Source of the DNA: Buttiauxella izardii
GTDB lineage: Bacteria > Pseudomonadota > Gammaproteobacteria > Enterobacterales > Enterobacteriaceae
Length of the DNA: 33,865 nt
Direction of reading: 5' to 3'
Assembly: GCF_003601925.1 (NCBI RefSeq)
Contig: NZ_QZWH01000026.1
Span: 1 to 33,865, forward strand
In this document: one piece after another, positions 7,743 through 17,544 of the stretch
How positions within the stretch are numbered: the first letter of the stretch is position 1
How the letters are laid out: every line of letters starts with the position of its first letter
Program-made: the position numbers and the translations under genes
The notes under the pieces: generated by a model
What the model saw: only the letters and a program-made list of their open reading frames with translations
Databases searched by the model: none
Told to the model about the DNA's origin: nothing

Positions 7743-8345
7743 ATGAAAAACTATGATGACTTGCAGCGATTCAAGGATAAGACCCGCACAGGCGCTATCG
7801 AATTCAAGGATATGTCGGCGCAAAACAAACAGTCAGATACCAGCAACTGGGCCATCATCAAACAGTTAATGAATACTGAAGATGACGGTTCGGTGTTGTC
7901 TCACGCCGGAAGTATTGCCGTTCCTGCGCCACAGGCGGCGAAGGCGGATGAATTTGATGCGAGTCATTTCCGGCCTCTGGCGGCGCAGCCTGTCAGCAAT
8001 GCGGCGTCACAAGGCTCGATTCTAAATAGCCTGAACAGCGCATTGCCGGCAGCTAAAACCGCGACTTTACCCACCGAGCCTGCGCAGCACAGCACCGCGA
8101 CGTTGTTTGAGCAACTGGCTCCCGCCGTGGAACCAGCGCAACCGGTACCAGAACCTATTCCAGAACCATTAAAAGACACCGTGAAACCTGCCGCCGTATT
8201 CGCGCCGCAGGCCCCTGCACCGCTCGCCAATGAGCCCGTGCGTTTTGACAAACTGTTCGCAGCCAAAGGGAACACGGCGCGGAGTCATCCCGCCAAAGAC
8301 TTGCCGCTGCAACCGTTGCTGGAGATGATTGCGTCATGCCGCTAG
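7743..8345 (+). CDS. bcsO: BcsO, proline-rich cellulose synthesis accessory protein
   Basis: First gene of the cellulose operon, about 200 residues. The N-terminal 45 residues (MKNYDDLQRFKDK, then FKDMSAQNKQ and WAIIKQL) are conserved-looking; the rest is low-complexity and rich in Pro and Ala, ending in a short segment, LPLQPLLEMIASCR. This matches BcsO of Klebsiella/Enterobacter-type operons, whose role is not well defined. The start at 7743 (MKNYDD) is preferred over 7731 (MSVAMKNYDD) because a GAGTG lies seven bases before it and related proteins begin MKNYDDL. No signal peptide, so cytoplasmic. The 3' end overlaps the bcsQ start by ten bases, implying coupling. The N-terminal motif resembles the BcsR/BcsP peptide that partners BcsQ. 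Confidence 0.8.
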   Translation: MKNYDDLQRFKDKTRTGAIEFKDMSAQNKQSDTSNWAIIKQLMNTEDDGSVLSHAGSIAVPAPQAAKADEFDASHFRPLAAQPVSNAASQGSILNSLNSALPAAKTATLPTEPAQHSTATLFEQLAPAVEPAQPVPEPIPEPLKDTVKPAAVFAPQAPAPLANEPVRFDKLFAAKGNTARSHPAKDLPLQPLLEMIASCR

Positions 8346-9139
8346 TGTGTGTGTGCTCGCCAAAAGGCGGAGTAGGAAAAACCACGGTGACTGCTAACCT
8401 GGCGTATGCATTAGCACGCGCGGGTAGCAAAGTGTTAGCCATTGATTTTGATGTGCAAAACGCGCTGCGTCTGCACTTTGGTGTGCCGCTGTCAGATGGC
8501 CGTGGCTACGTGACAAAAGCCATTGAATCAGCCGACTGGAGCCAGTCAGTTTTGACGGCAGGAAGCAACATGTTTGTGCTGCCGTATGGCGACGTGAGCG
8601 AAGAACAACGCCTTGAATTTGAGCATCTTCTGGCAACCGACAGCCATTTTTTGCTGCGCGGATTAAGCACCTTGCTGAACTATCCAGGCCTCGTGATTAT
8701 TGCCGATTTCCCGCCAGGGCCGAACCCGGCGCTGAAGGCGGTTTCGCGCATTGCCGATTTGCATCTGGTGACCATGCTGGCGGATACCGCGTCGCTTTCG
8801 CTGCTCCCGCATATTGAAAACCATCGCTTAATTGGCGAGCCGCTAAATAACAAAGCGGGATATTACTTTGTGCTTAACCAGAGCGATAACCGCCGACATA
8901 TCAGCCGCGACGTCACTGCATTTATGCAGCAACGCCTTGGTGACCGTCTGCTTGGCGTTATTAACCGCGATGAAAGTGTGGCTGAAGCCAATGCCTCTCA
9001 GCAGTCGATATTTGATTTTAGTCCGGCTTCCGCAGCGGCTTTTGATATTGAACTTATTAGTAAACGAGTCGCCGCTATTCTCGGCATAAAAATTGGTGAT
9101 GGCGCGGTTCACACCGCCTTGAGAACGTCAAATTTCTGA
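8336..9139 (+). CDS. bcsQ: BcsQ, MinD/ParA-like ATPase of cellulose synthesis
   Basis: A 267-residue SIMIBI-class ATPase of the BcsQ/YhjQ family. In E. coli BcsQ is needed for cellulose output and sits at the cytoplasmic face of the synthase with BcsR. The deviant Walker A KGGVGKTT lies at residues 10-17; the switch aspartates in AIDFDVQNALRLHFG are near 37-39; the Walker B-type segment LVIIADFPPG follows around residue 120. The protein ends after the ATPase fold with no extra domain. The ATG lies within the last codons of bcsO. bcsA follows after 19 bases. BcsR is absent, so BcsO may replace it as partner. Confidence 0.92.
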   Translation: MPLVCVCSPKGGVGKTTVTANLAYALARAGSKVLAIDFDVQNALRLHFGVPLSDGRGYVTKAIESADWSQSVLTAGSNMFVLPYGDVSEEQRLEFEHLLATDSHFLLRGLSTLLNYPGLVIIADFPPGPNPALKAVSRIADLHLVTMLADTASLSLLPHIENHRLIGEPLNNKAGYYFVLNQSDNRRHISRDVTAFMQQRLGDRLLGVINRDESVAEANASQQSIFDFSPASAAAFDIELISKRVAAILGIKIGDGAVHTALRTSNF

Positions 9140-9158
9140 CAATCATCCAGGATGTCCT

Positions 9159-11279
9159 ATGAAAAAGGTCCTGTTTTATTTACTGCTATTGGTGTTAGCG
9201 CCAATAGCAGTGCTGATCATCATTACGCCTATGGACAGCCAGAAGCAGTATATCTTTGGCTTTATTAGCCTGGCGATTCTGTTTTTATTAGGCTTCAGCA
9301 AAAAGCACAGCGTGTCGATAATCATGATGCTGGTCTCAGTATTGATGTCCACACGTTATATTTATTTCCGTGCGACGCAAACCCTGCATTTTAATTCCGA
9401 AATAGAAGCCATTCTCGGAATAGGGCTATTTTTAGCTGAGCTGTATATCTGGGTGGTTTTATTACTGAGCTATCTGCAAACCGCGTTCCCATTAAAACGG
9501 GGGATCGTGCCGTTGCCGGAAGATACGTCGACGTGGCCGACGGTGGATGTCTACATTCCCAGTTATAACGAAAGCCTCGAAGTGGTGCGCGATACCGTGC
9601 TCGCCGCGCAATGTATCGATTACCCGCGCGACAAAATTAAAATCTACCTGCTCGATGATGGTAAACGCCGTGAATTTGCGGTGTTTGCCGCAGATGCCGG
9701 TGTGGGTTACATCACGCGTAACGATAACTCCCACGCCAAAGCCGGTAACCTTAACCACGCCATGAAACTCACCAAAGGTGAGCTGATCACGGTCTTTGAC
9801 TGCGACCACGTGGCGACGCGTATTTTCCTGCAAGCTACGGTCGGTGCGTTCCTGAAAGACCCGAAACTGGCGCTGCTGCAAACGCCGCACTACTTCTATT
9901 CGCCCGATCCGTTCGAGCGTAATTTATCGGGCGGCAAAAACATTCCCAACGAAGGTGCGCTGTTCTACGGCCCGATTCAGCAGGGTAATGACAACTGGAA
10001 TGCGACATTCTTCTGCGGTTCCTGCGCCGTCATTCGCCGTAGCGCGCTGGAAGAAATCGGTGGTTTTGCGGTAGAAACTGTGACCGAAGATGCCCACACC
10101 GCGTTGAAAATGCAGCGCCTGGGCTGGAAATCTGCATTCCTCGATATCCCGCTGGCGGCGGGTCTTGCGACCGAGCGTCTGGTTCTGCACGTTATTCAGC
10201 GAACCCGTTGGGCGCGTGGCATGACGCAAATCTTCCGCCTCGATAACCCGCTATTTGGCCGTGGCCTGAAATGGCAGCAACGCCTGTGTTATCTCAACGC
10301 GATGCTCTATTTCCAGTTCGCCCTGCCGCGCGTGGCGTTCGTCACCGCGCCGCTGGCGTATTTGCTGTTTAACCTCAACATCATCCACTCCTCGGCGAGC
10401 CTGATTTTTGCTTATGCGCTGCCGCATCTGATCTTGAGCATTTACCTCAACTCGCGCATGAATGGGCGTTATCGCTACAGTTTCTGGGGCGAAATTTACG
10501 ACATGGTGATGGCATTCCACCTGGTCTTGCCGACCGCTGTCACGATGCTATTCCCGAAACGCGGCAAGTTTAACGTCACCGATAAAGGTGCACTGCTGGA
10601 CGTCGGATACTTCGATTTCAGCGTCGTGCGCCCGCATATGATTGTCGCGGTTTTACTGGCGGTGGCGGTGGTTGCCGGGATTGTGCGCGCCTGTGCGCAT
10701 GATTACTTTGGCGTCGACCCGAACGTTATCGCACTCAACGTCGGCTGGGGTTTATACAGCCTGGTGTTCCTGCTGGCGGCGATTGCCGTGGCCCGTGAAA
10801 CGCGCCAGACGCGTAAAACCATCCGTATTGAGGTCGATGTTCCGGTGGTGATTCACTACGCCAGCGGCATTTCATCGCGCAGTAATACGCTCGATTTGTC
10901 GATGGGCGGTTGCCGAATTGCGGTGCCTGATGAACGCCATCTCACCGACGAAATTGAAGAAATCGAACTGCAATTAAAGTCAGGTTCTATCAGCATTCCG
11001 GTGCAAGTGATCGCTCATGACGAACAGGCGATTCGCCTGCAATTTGAAGAGATCCCACTCGACCGCCGCCGGGAACTGGTGCGTGTGGTTCTGGCGCGTG
11101 CTGATGCGTGGATCCACCCGCCGAAGCCGCAGGACAACCCGTTCCGTTCCCTGCTTATCATCATCCGTTGTGTGTTTGACTTGTTCTGGCTGACCTGGAA
11201 ATCGCGCCGCGAAAACCGCCGTCTGCGTCAGGCAGAAGCAAAGCGTATGGAAAGTGCCAGTGAGGACAACGTGACATGA
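9159..11279 (+). CDS. bcsA: BcsA, cellulose synthase catalytic subunit
   Basis: Inner-membrane GT2 synthase that polymerises UDP-glucose into beta-1,4-glucan and extrudes it through its own channel. The 706 residues lack the longer N-terminus of E. coli BcsA (872). Membrane helices occupy roughly residues 4-23, 30-64 and 85-106. Catalytic motifs: LLDDGK with DD at 166-167, DCD at 214-216, FFCG at 284-287, the catalytic-base motif TED at 309-311 and QRTRW at 347-351. After further helices (about 378-545), the PilZ domain has RKTIR (552-556) and DLSMGG (579-584), the c-di-GMP contacts, so activity should need c-di-GMP. AGGA ribosome site six bases before the ATG. Overlaps bcsB by ATGA. Confidence 0.98.
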   Translation: MKKVLFYLLLLVLAPIAVLIIITPMDSQKQYIFGFISLAILFLLGFSKKHSVSIIMMLVSVLMSTRYIYFRATQTLHFNSEIEAILGIGLFLAELYIWVVLLLSYLQTAFPLKRGIVPLPEDTSTWPTVDVYIPSYNESLEVVRDTVLAAQCIDYPRDKIKIYLLDDGKRREFAVFAADAGVGYITRNDNSHAKAGNLNHAMKLTKGELITVFDCDHVATRIFLQATVGAFLKDPKLALLQTPHYFYSPDPFERNLSGGKNIPNEGALFYGPIQQGNDNWNATFFCGSCAVIRRSALEEIGGFAVETVTEDAHTALKMQRLGWKSAFLDIPLAAGLATERLVLHVIQRTRWARGMTQIFRLDNPLFGRGLKWQQRLCYLNAMLYFQFALPRVAFVTAPLAYLLFNLNIIHSSASLIFAYALPHLILSIYLNSRMNGRYRYSFWGEIYDMVMAFHLVLPTAVTMLFPKRGKFNVTDKGALLDVGYFDFSVVRPHMIVAVLLAVAVVAGIVRACAHDYFGVDPNVIALNVGWGLYSLVFLLAAIAVARETRQTRKTIRIEVDVPVVIHYASGISSRSNTLDLSMGGCRIAVPDERHLTDEIEEIELQLKSGSISIPVQVIAHDEQAIRLQFEEIPLDRRRELVRVVLARADAWIHPPKPQDNPFRSLLIIIRCVFDLFWLTWKSRRENRRLRQAEAKRMESASEDNVT

Positions 11280-13681
11280 AACGGATGACCTTTAAGGTTT
11301 GCCAGGTATTGCTCGCAGTAACCGTTTTAAGCGCCCCCGTTATGGCTGAAGACACCACGGCGGTCGAGTCACAAATTCCACTGGATTTACCGGCACCTGC
11401 ACCAGAATCTACTCCGGACGCAACGCCGGATTCTGTTCCCGTGCCGGAAACGCCGCCAATGCAGGATGCGCTTCCAGAACCTGAGCCAACTCCGGCTCCG
11501 GTCGCGGCAACGCCTGCGCCCTCAACATTCACGCCAGGCAGCGCCAGCAGTATTACCGTGGCGCAAATGGGCCAACCGCGCGGCATTATGCTCAGCGGCG
11601 GCCAGTTGCAGGCGGGGATTGATTTTACCCTGCCCGCCGACCAGGTGATCACCAACGCGCAATTGCTGTTGAACCTGAAAGTTTCTCCGGCGATGGCGGC
11701 ACGCAACACCACATTGCAGCTGATGATGAACGGTCAGCCTCTGGGCACTGTGCCGCTCGGTTCTGCCGACAGCGATGTCTCGAATTACCAGCTGGAAATC
11801 CCGGCGGCGATGGTGGTGTCGAGCAACAACATCAGCTTTAAAATCAACGATGGCGATGCTTTGCTTTGCCTGCGTGACCTGTCTGATAAATATCAGGTCA
11901 CCATCATGCCGACCACGCGTCTGGATCTGGAAGGCCAGCAGCTGAATATCGGTGCGGATCTCAGCCATTTCCCGCGCCCGTTCTTTGACTCGATGCAGAT
12001 GACTCCGGCGTCTGTCGCGTTTGCTTTCCCGGCGAAAACGCAGCCAGAGCAAGTCAGCGCGGCAGCACTGGTCGCCTCCTGGCTAGGAATCGAAGCGGAT
12101 TATCGCGGCATTTCATTTAACGCGCTGACTGACAAATTGCCCGAGAAAAACGGCATTCTGTTTGGCAAACCCGGCGACCAAATCGGCGGCCTGACGCTGC
12201 CAGCTACGCAAAAGCCGATGCTGCAAATCATCGATAACCCCGGCAACCCGGTTTATAAATTGCTGTTGGTGGTCGGTAATTCAGACCAGCAACTGCGGGC
12301 GGCGGCGTGGCGTTTAACACAGGGTAAATTTGGCGGCCAGACTGCCAGCACCACCGTGGAAAACCAGGCGATTCCGGTCAGCAAAGCGTATGACGCACCG
12401 CGCTGGATTTCTACCGAACGCCCGGTGCGATTAACCGAACTGATGCGCAAAGACCAAAGCCTGACGGCGACGGGCATCTGGCACGAGCCGTTAAGCGTGG
12501 CCTTCCGCGCGGCACCGGATCTGTTCTTGTGGGATGGCAGCACCATTCCGATGAAAATCGGTTATCGCTTCCCGACGGAAAACTGGATTGATGAAGAACG
12601 CTCTTACCTTTCCATGACCTTCAACGGCACGTTCCTCAACAACTTGCCGGTGAACAAGCAGGGTGCGCTGGAAACCTTGTGGCGCAAAGTGGGCGGCGAT
12701 GCACGCCAGGAAACTTACAACCTCGCGCTGCAACCGTATCTGATTTACGGTGACAACCAACTGTCGCTGTATTTCAACATTCAGACCAAAGAAACCGCGC
12801 CGTGTAGCGTGTTGCTTAATAACAATATTAAGAGCCGTATCGACGAGGATTCGTGGATTGATTTGAGCAAAACGCGCCACTTCTCGCTGCTGCCAAACCT
12901 CTCTTACTTCGTCGGCGCATCGTTCCCGTTCTCTCGTTTCGCGGATTACTCGCACACCGTTCTGTTGCTGCCAGAAAACCCAGGCGAGGCTGAAATCAGC
13001 ACCCTGATGAATCTGGCGGCGCGTTCCGGGAATGCGACCGGCACTTCACTGAATAACAACGCGGTGATGTTTGGCTTGCCAACCGGTGGCGCGAACCTGC
13101 AACGCCTGGAAGACAGCCACGTGCTGGCGGTATCGACCATTAATCAAAACGCGTTTAACCGCACCTTACTGGCGCAGTCGCCGTTTACCAGCAACGAACA
13201 CGCGTTCGGCGTTCGTGAACGTTCTATCTGGCTAAAAATTCAAAGCTGGATAGAGGGCGACTGGGGTTCGACCGGCATCGCCGCTGACCGTTACTTCTCG
13301 TCTAACGAAGCGTGGCGCGGGTTTGTGAGCTTCCGCTCGCAGTGGAACCCGGATCGCGTGGTGGTGATGGCGATTGGCAGCACCGACGAACAGCTTGCAA
13401 GATTGCAGACGGATTTAGGCTCGGCACGCATTAACGCCAGCATTCGTGGCGATGCGGCGATTATTACCGATGAAAACGGCGTCCGCAGTTTCCGCGTCGG
13501 CCAGCAGTTCCCGAGCGGCCAAATGCCGTGGTACATGATGGTGGTCTGGTACGCCAACCAGCACTCCGCCTTCCTGGCCATTTTAGGTTTGTTGTTCGCC
13601 ACGGTAATCGGCCTGAGCTTGTATGCCTTACTGAAAAAACGCGCGCATAAACGTCTTAATCCTCAGGATGATGGTAAGTAA
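11276..13681 (+). CDS. bcsB: BcsB, periplasmic cellulose synthase subunit
   Basis: Partner of BcsA that guides the nascent glucan through the periplasm and is required for catalysis. It has 801 residues. A signal peptide ends near APVMA (about residue 25). Residues about 35-90 form a Pro-rich linker (PAPAPES, TPDATPDS, EPEPTPAP), longer than I would expect for the E. coli protein. The carbohydrate-binding/flavodoxin-like repeats follow (for example MLSGGQLQAGIDFTLP and FPRPFFDSMQM). A single C-terminal membrane helix (AFLAILGLLFATVIGLSLYA) and a basic tail anchor it next to BcsA. The ATG overlaps the bcsA stop, indicating coupled synthesis. Confidence 0.96.
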   Translation: MKRMTFKVCQVLLAVTVLSAPVMAEDTTAVESQIPLDLPAPAPESTPDATPDSVPVPETPPMQDALPEPEPTPAPVAATPAPSTFTPGSASSITVAQMGQPRGIMLSGGQLQAGIDFTLPADQVITNAQLLLNLKVSPAMAARNTTLQLMMNGQPLGTVPLGSADSDVSNYQLEIPAAMVVSSNNISFKINDGDALLCLRDLSDKYQVTIMPTTRLDLEGQQLNIGADLSHFPRPFFDSMQMTPASVAFAFPAKTQPEQVSAAALVASWLGIEADYRGISFNALTDKLPEKNGILFGKPGDQIGGLTLPATQKPMLQIIDNPGNPVYKLLLVVGNSDQQLRAAAWRLTQGKFGGQTASTTVENQAIPVSKAYDAPRWISTERPVRLTELMRKDQSLTATGIWHEPLSVAFRAAPDLFLWDGSTIPMKIGYRFPTENWIDEERSYLSMTFNGTFLNNLPVNKQGALETLWRKVGGDARQETYNLALQPYLIYGDNQLSLYFNIQTKETAPCSVLLNNNIKSRIDEDSWIDLSKTRHFSLLPNLSYFVGASFPFSRFADYSHTVLLLPENPGEAEISTLMNLAARSGNATGTSLNNNAVMFGLPTGGANLQRLEDSHVLAVSTINQNAFNRTLLAQSPFTSNEHAFGVRERSIWLKIQSWIEGDWGSTGIAADRYFSSNEAWRGFVSFRSQWNPDRVVVMAIGSTDEQLARLQTDLGSARINASIRGDAAIITDENGVRSFRVGQQFPSGQMPWYMMVVWYANQHSAFLAILGLLFATVIGLSLYALLKKRAHKRLNPQDDGK

Positions 13682-13693
13682 AGGTGGTGCTCA

Positions 13694-16600
13694 ATGACTT
13701 ATAAAAACAAAACTGCCCGGCACCTGTTAACTCTGTGCTTCTTTGGCGGCCTGACGTTTAGTGCGACGGCGGCGGATAACAACCCGGCGTTAAAAGCGTT
13801 GTTTGATCAGGCTAATTACTGGCACGAAAAGTCGCACGACGAGCTGGCAAAAGAAGCGCTGCAAAAAGTGTTAATGGTGGACGCCAACAACACGCAGGCG
13901 ATGTATTTGATGGCGTTGTGGTCGCAGCAGGCCGGAGATATTAAAGGTGCCGCGCAGTGGCGTGAACGCCTCGCGTCTGTTTCGCCGCAGGATAACAACT
14001 TGCAGGCGCTGGATAACGCGAAGCAAATTCAGCAAATCCCTCGCGGGCAGCTTGATTTAGCGCGTCAGCAAGCGCGCAGCGGCAACGTTCCCGCCGCTCT
14101 GGCGACCTGGCGTAATTTGTTTAACGGCGACCAACCGCCACCGAGTCTGGCACCAGAATATTATCTGACCATGGCCGGGGATAAATCGCTGTACCCGCAA
14201 GCGGTGGCCGGTTTACGCCAGTTCACTGCGCAAAACCCGCAGGACAATGGCGGGCGCATCGCGCTGGGCAAAGTGCTGACCTACCAGGAAGGCACGCGCC
14301 GTGAAGGCATGGATATCCTGCAAAATATGGCGAGTGGCAGCCAGGATGCGGACAAAGCCCTGCGCCAGGCGCTGCTGTGGCTTGGCCCAACGGCGAGCGA
14401 TGAACCCTATTATCAAACCTTTATGCAGCGCCATCCGAAAGACACGGCGGTGCAAGATCATTACCGTAAAAACATCGGCGGTGCGGCGAAAGGCGAAGGT
14501 TTTACCGCGCTGAACAGCGGCAATACCGACGCGGCGAAAACGCAGTTTGAACAAGTGCTACAAGCCAACCCGCAGGACGCCGACGCGCTGGCGGGCATGG
14601 GCTACATCGCGCAACGCAAAGGCGATTACACCGCCGCCTCGGAATACCTGAATCGCGCCGCCAGCCTCGGCGGTGACCAATCCGACGAGCGTAAACAACA
14701 GGCCGACGACGCCGCGTTTTACGGGCAACTGGCAAGCGCACAAGCGGCGTTTAAACAGGGCAACATCAGCCAGGCGCTGGCGCTTAGTGCGCCGCTGGCT
14801 GAGCAAAGCGGCGAGCGAGGGACGTCGGCAAAACTGTTCCGCGCCGATGTTCAGCGCCACAACAAAGATTACGCCGCCGCCGAGCAGACGCTGCGCAGCG
14901 TGCTGACCAATCAACCGAACAACGGCCCGGCGCGTGAAAACCTCTATTACGTTTTACGCGAGCAAAACAAAACGGCTGAAGCGCAGGAAGTTCTGCGCAC
15001 GTTGCCCGCCAGTTTGCAGGCCAAATTGCAGCCGCGCGTTTCTGGTGGCAACCCGGCGGACCCGGTACGCCGCCAGGCACAGCAAGCTGCGGCAAACGGC
15101 GATCCGCAACAGGCTATCGCAATTTTGCAACAGGGCGTGGCGCGTTACCCGTCCGACCCGTGGCTGCGCCTCGACTTAGCGCGGCAGTTGCAAAAACAAG
15201 GGCGTAGCGCAGAAGCCAGCAACGTGATGGCTCCGTCATTCCGCCCGAATGCGTCGAATACCGAACTGTACGCGGCTGCGCTGTTCGCCAGTGAAAACAA
15301 CGGCTGGCAGCAGGCGCAAACTCTGCTTTCGCGCATTCCGGCCTCCAGCCAGAACAGCGATATGCGCTCTTTGGCTTCGCGGGTGAACTACAACCTGCAA
15401 ATGTCCGTCGCCGAACGTTACCTGGCGCAGGGCGATACCGTTGCGGCGGCGAATACTTTAAAAGCGCTGGCGACGCGTCCACCGCAAAGCCCGGCAGATG
15501 CCGGGAAACTGGCGAAAATGCTGGCGCAGTCGGGCGATGTGACGACGGCAGTCGCCATTGTGCGTAACAACATGCGCCAGGGCGTGCAGGGCAACGCCGG
15601 AGATTACGGCGACCAGATTGCCGTGCTAAACCAGGCGGGACTCGGGCGTGAAGCGCAGGCGTTTCTCGCCAGTCCGGAATTGCAGTCACGCAGCACGCCG
15701 ACGCAGCTTGCCAGCATTCGCAATGGTTATGTGATCAACGAAGCCGATCAGCTGCGCACCCAGGGCAACTATGCGGCGGCGTATGACAAACTCATCCGCG
15801 CGATGCAAAACGACCCGCAAAACACCGACCTGATGTTTGCGATGGCGCGTCTGTATCAGTCCGGGAAAATGAACAAAGAAGCGGGTCTGGTTTACGACTA
15901 TCTGATGACGCGTGACACGCCGCAACAAGACGCGCGCGCGGGTGCGATTGACGTCGCGCTGGCGAATAAAGATGTCGATAAAGCGAAGCAGTTGTCTGCG
16001 GGTTTACGTAATGACGAATCCCCGGAACGCCTGCTGCTGCTGGCGCGAGTCGCGGAAGCCGATGGCAATCACCAACAGGCGATGAACTATTTGCGCACCG
16101 CACGCGGCAAACTGGTCGGCCTGCAAGGTGTGGAAAGCGGCACTGCGCCAACGCTCGGCGGCCTGGCGCTGGCCGATAACCCGTTCACGCCAAAAACCAC
16201 CGTCGCACCACAAACCACTGCATCCAATTCGTTGTATGGCGAAGCGATGCCGTGGCAGGTCGCACAACTGGCGCGTAACCCGCAAACCGCGCCTCCTGGC
16301 ACCATTCGCACCGACTTGCCGGTAGAAACCGCGCAGGCGGGCACGTTGCGCCAGGTGGATAACATGATGGAGCAACTCACCGAAAAAACCGCCACCTGGG
16401 CGCGTGGTGCGGTGGCGGTTCGTGGGCGTGATGGCGAAAGCGGCCTGAGTAAACTCACGGAAATCAAAGCGCCGTTGCAATGGTCAACGGTGCCGTTTGG
16501 CGACTCGCGTCTGGACCTGAACGTGACGCCAATCAGCCTGAACGCCGGGAGTTCGTCTGACGAATCCAGCCGCCGTTTTGGTACCGGCGCGTTGATTCAG

Positions 16601-17542
16601 GGGCAAGTGGGTGAGGAGCTGTATAACGCTTCAACCACCACGCCGCCTGAACTGCCAAACATCGACAAAATCACCGTTCCGTCTCAAGGCTCGCAAAGTG
16701 CGGCGGGTGTTGAAGTCGGAATGGCGTTAACCGGCGAGCAGTACAAGCTCGATATCGGTTCCACACCGCTGAGCCAGGATTTGAATACGGTCGTTGGTGG
16801 TGTGCAGTGGTCGCCACAACTGACTGATTATCTGAAATTAGTTCTGACCGGTGAACGCCGTGCGGTGGTCGATAGCCTGCTTTCTTACGTCGGCGTGGAA
16901 GACAAATACAGCGGCAAGAAATGGGGCCAGGTCACCAAGAACGGCGGCAGCGCACAGTTGAGTTACGACGATGGTGACGCCGGTTTTTATGCTGGTGTTG
17001 GCTTGTATAACTACCGGGGTGAAAACGTCCCGAGCAACGATAACTTCACCGGCAACGCGGGCGTTTATCTTCGTCCATACCGTGCTGACGACCGCGAACT
17101 GAAAACCGGCATCAGCATGACTTATATGGATTATTCGAAAAACCTCAGCTTCTTCAGCTACGGGCAAGGTGGCTACTTCAGCCCGCAAGATTATATCAGC
17201 GTCTCCTTCCCGGTGGATTACTCGCAGAAGTTTGATAACTGGACGATGTCCGTCGGCGGTTCGCTGGGTTATCAGTCTTACAGCCAGGACCAAAGCCCGT
17301 ACTTCCCGACCGATTCTGCCATGCAGGCGCAACTGGAAAACTACGTGGCTAACGGCTTCGCCAAAGAGGCGTGGTATAGCGGCAGCAGCGAAAACGGCAT
17401 GGGCTACAACTTGCGTGCCGCCGCCGATTACAAAGTTAACAAAGACATGACGATTGGTGGTCAGGTTGGCTATGACACCTTTGGTGATTACAACGAAAGT
17501 ACCGCGCAGCTCTACTTCCGTTATCTGCTGGGGAATAATTAA
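13694..17542 (+). CDS. bcsC: BcsC, outer-membrane cellulose export protein
   Basis: Exports cellulose across the periplasm and outer membrane. It has 1282 residues, larger than E. coli BcsC (1157) and closer to the Komagataeibacter form. A signal peptide ends near SATAA (about residue 27). A long TPR superhelix follows to about residue 800, with clear units such as DAAKTQFEQVLQANPQDADA and NYAAAYDKLIRAMQNDPQNT. A linker rich in Thr/Pro leads to the C-terminal BcsC barrel (about 930-1282) with alternating strands and a terminal aromatic strand (LYFRYLLGNN). It lies 12 bases after bcsB with a GGTGG ribosome site and two bases before bcsD. Confidence 0.96.
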   Translation: MTYKNKTARHLLTLCFFGGLTFSATAADNNPALKALFDQANYWHEKSHDELAKEALQKVLMVDANNTQAMYLMALWSQQAGDIKGAAQWRERLASVSPQDNNLQALDNAKQIQQIPRGQLDLARQQARSGNVPAALATWRNLFNGDQPPPSLAPEYYLTMAGDKSLYPQAVAGLRQFTAQNPQDNGGRIALGKVLTYQEGTRREGMDILQNMASGSQDADKALRQALLWLGPTASDEPYYQTFMQRHPKDTAVQDHYRKNIGGAAKGEGFTALNSGNTDAAKTQFEQVLQANPQDADALAGMGYIAQRKGDYTAASEYLNRAASLGGDQSDERKQQADDAAFYGQLASAQAAFKQGNISQALALSAPLAEQSGERGTSAKLFRADVQRHNKDYAAAEQTLRSVLTNQPNNGPARENLYYVLREQNKTAEAQEVLRTLPASLQAKLQPRVSGGNPADPVRRQAQQAAANGDPQQAIAILQQGVARYPSDPWLRLDLARQLQKQGRSAEASNVMAPSFRPNASNTELYAAALFASENNGWQQAQTLLSRIPASSQNSDMRSLASRVNYNLQMSVAERYLAQGDTVAAANTLKALATRPPQSPADAGKLAKMLAQSGDVTTAVAIVRNNMRQGVQGNAGDYGDQIAVLNQAGLGREAQAFLASPELQSRSTPTQLASIRNGYVINEADQLRTQGNYAAAYDKLIRAMQNDPQNTDLMFAMARLYQSGKMNKEAGLVYDYLMTRDTPQQDARAGAIDVALANKDVDKAKQLSAGLRNDESPERLLLLARVAEADGNHQQAMNYLRTARGKLVGLQGVESGTAPTLGGLALADNPFTPKTTVAPQTTASNSLYGEAMPWQVAQLARNPQTAPPGTIRTDLPVETAQAGTLRQVDNMMEQLTEKTATWARGAVAVRGRDGESGLSKLTEIKAPLQWSTVPFGDSRLDLNVTPISLNAGSSSDESSRRFGTGALIQGQVGEELYNASTTTPPELPNIDKITVPSQGSQSAAGVEVGMALTGEQYKLDIGSTPLSQDLNTVVGGVQWSPQLTDYLKLVLTGERRAVVDSLLSYVGVEDKYSGKKWGQVTKNGGSAQLSYDDGDAGFYAGVGLYNYRGENVPSNDNFTGNAGVYLRPYRADDRELKTGISMTYMDYSKNLSFFSYGQGGYFSPQDYISVSFPVDYSQKFDNWTMSVGGSLGYQSYSQDQSPYFPTDSAMQAQLENYVANGFAKEAWYSGSSENGMGYNLRAAADYKVNKDMTIGGQVGYDTFGDYNESTAQLYFRYLLGNN

Positions 17543-17544
17543 TC

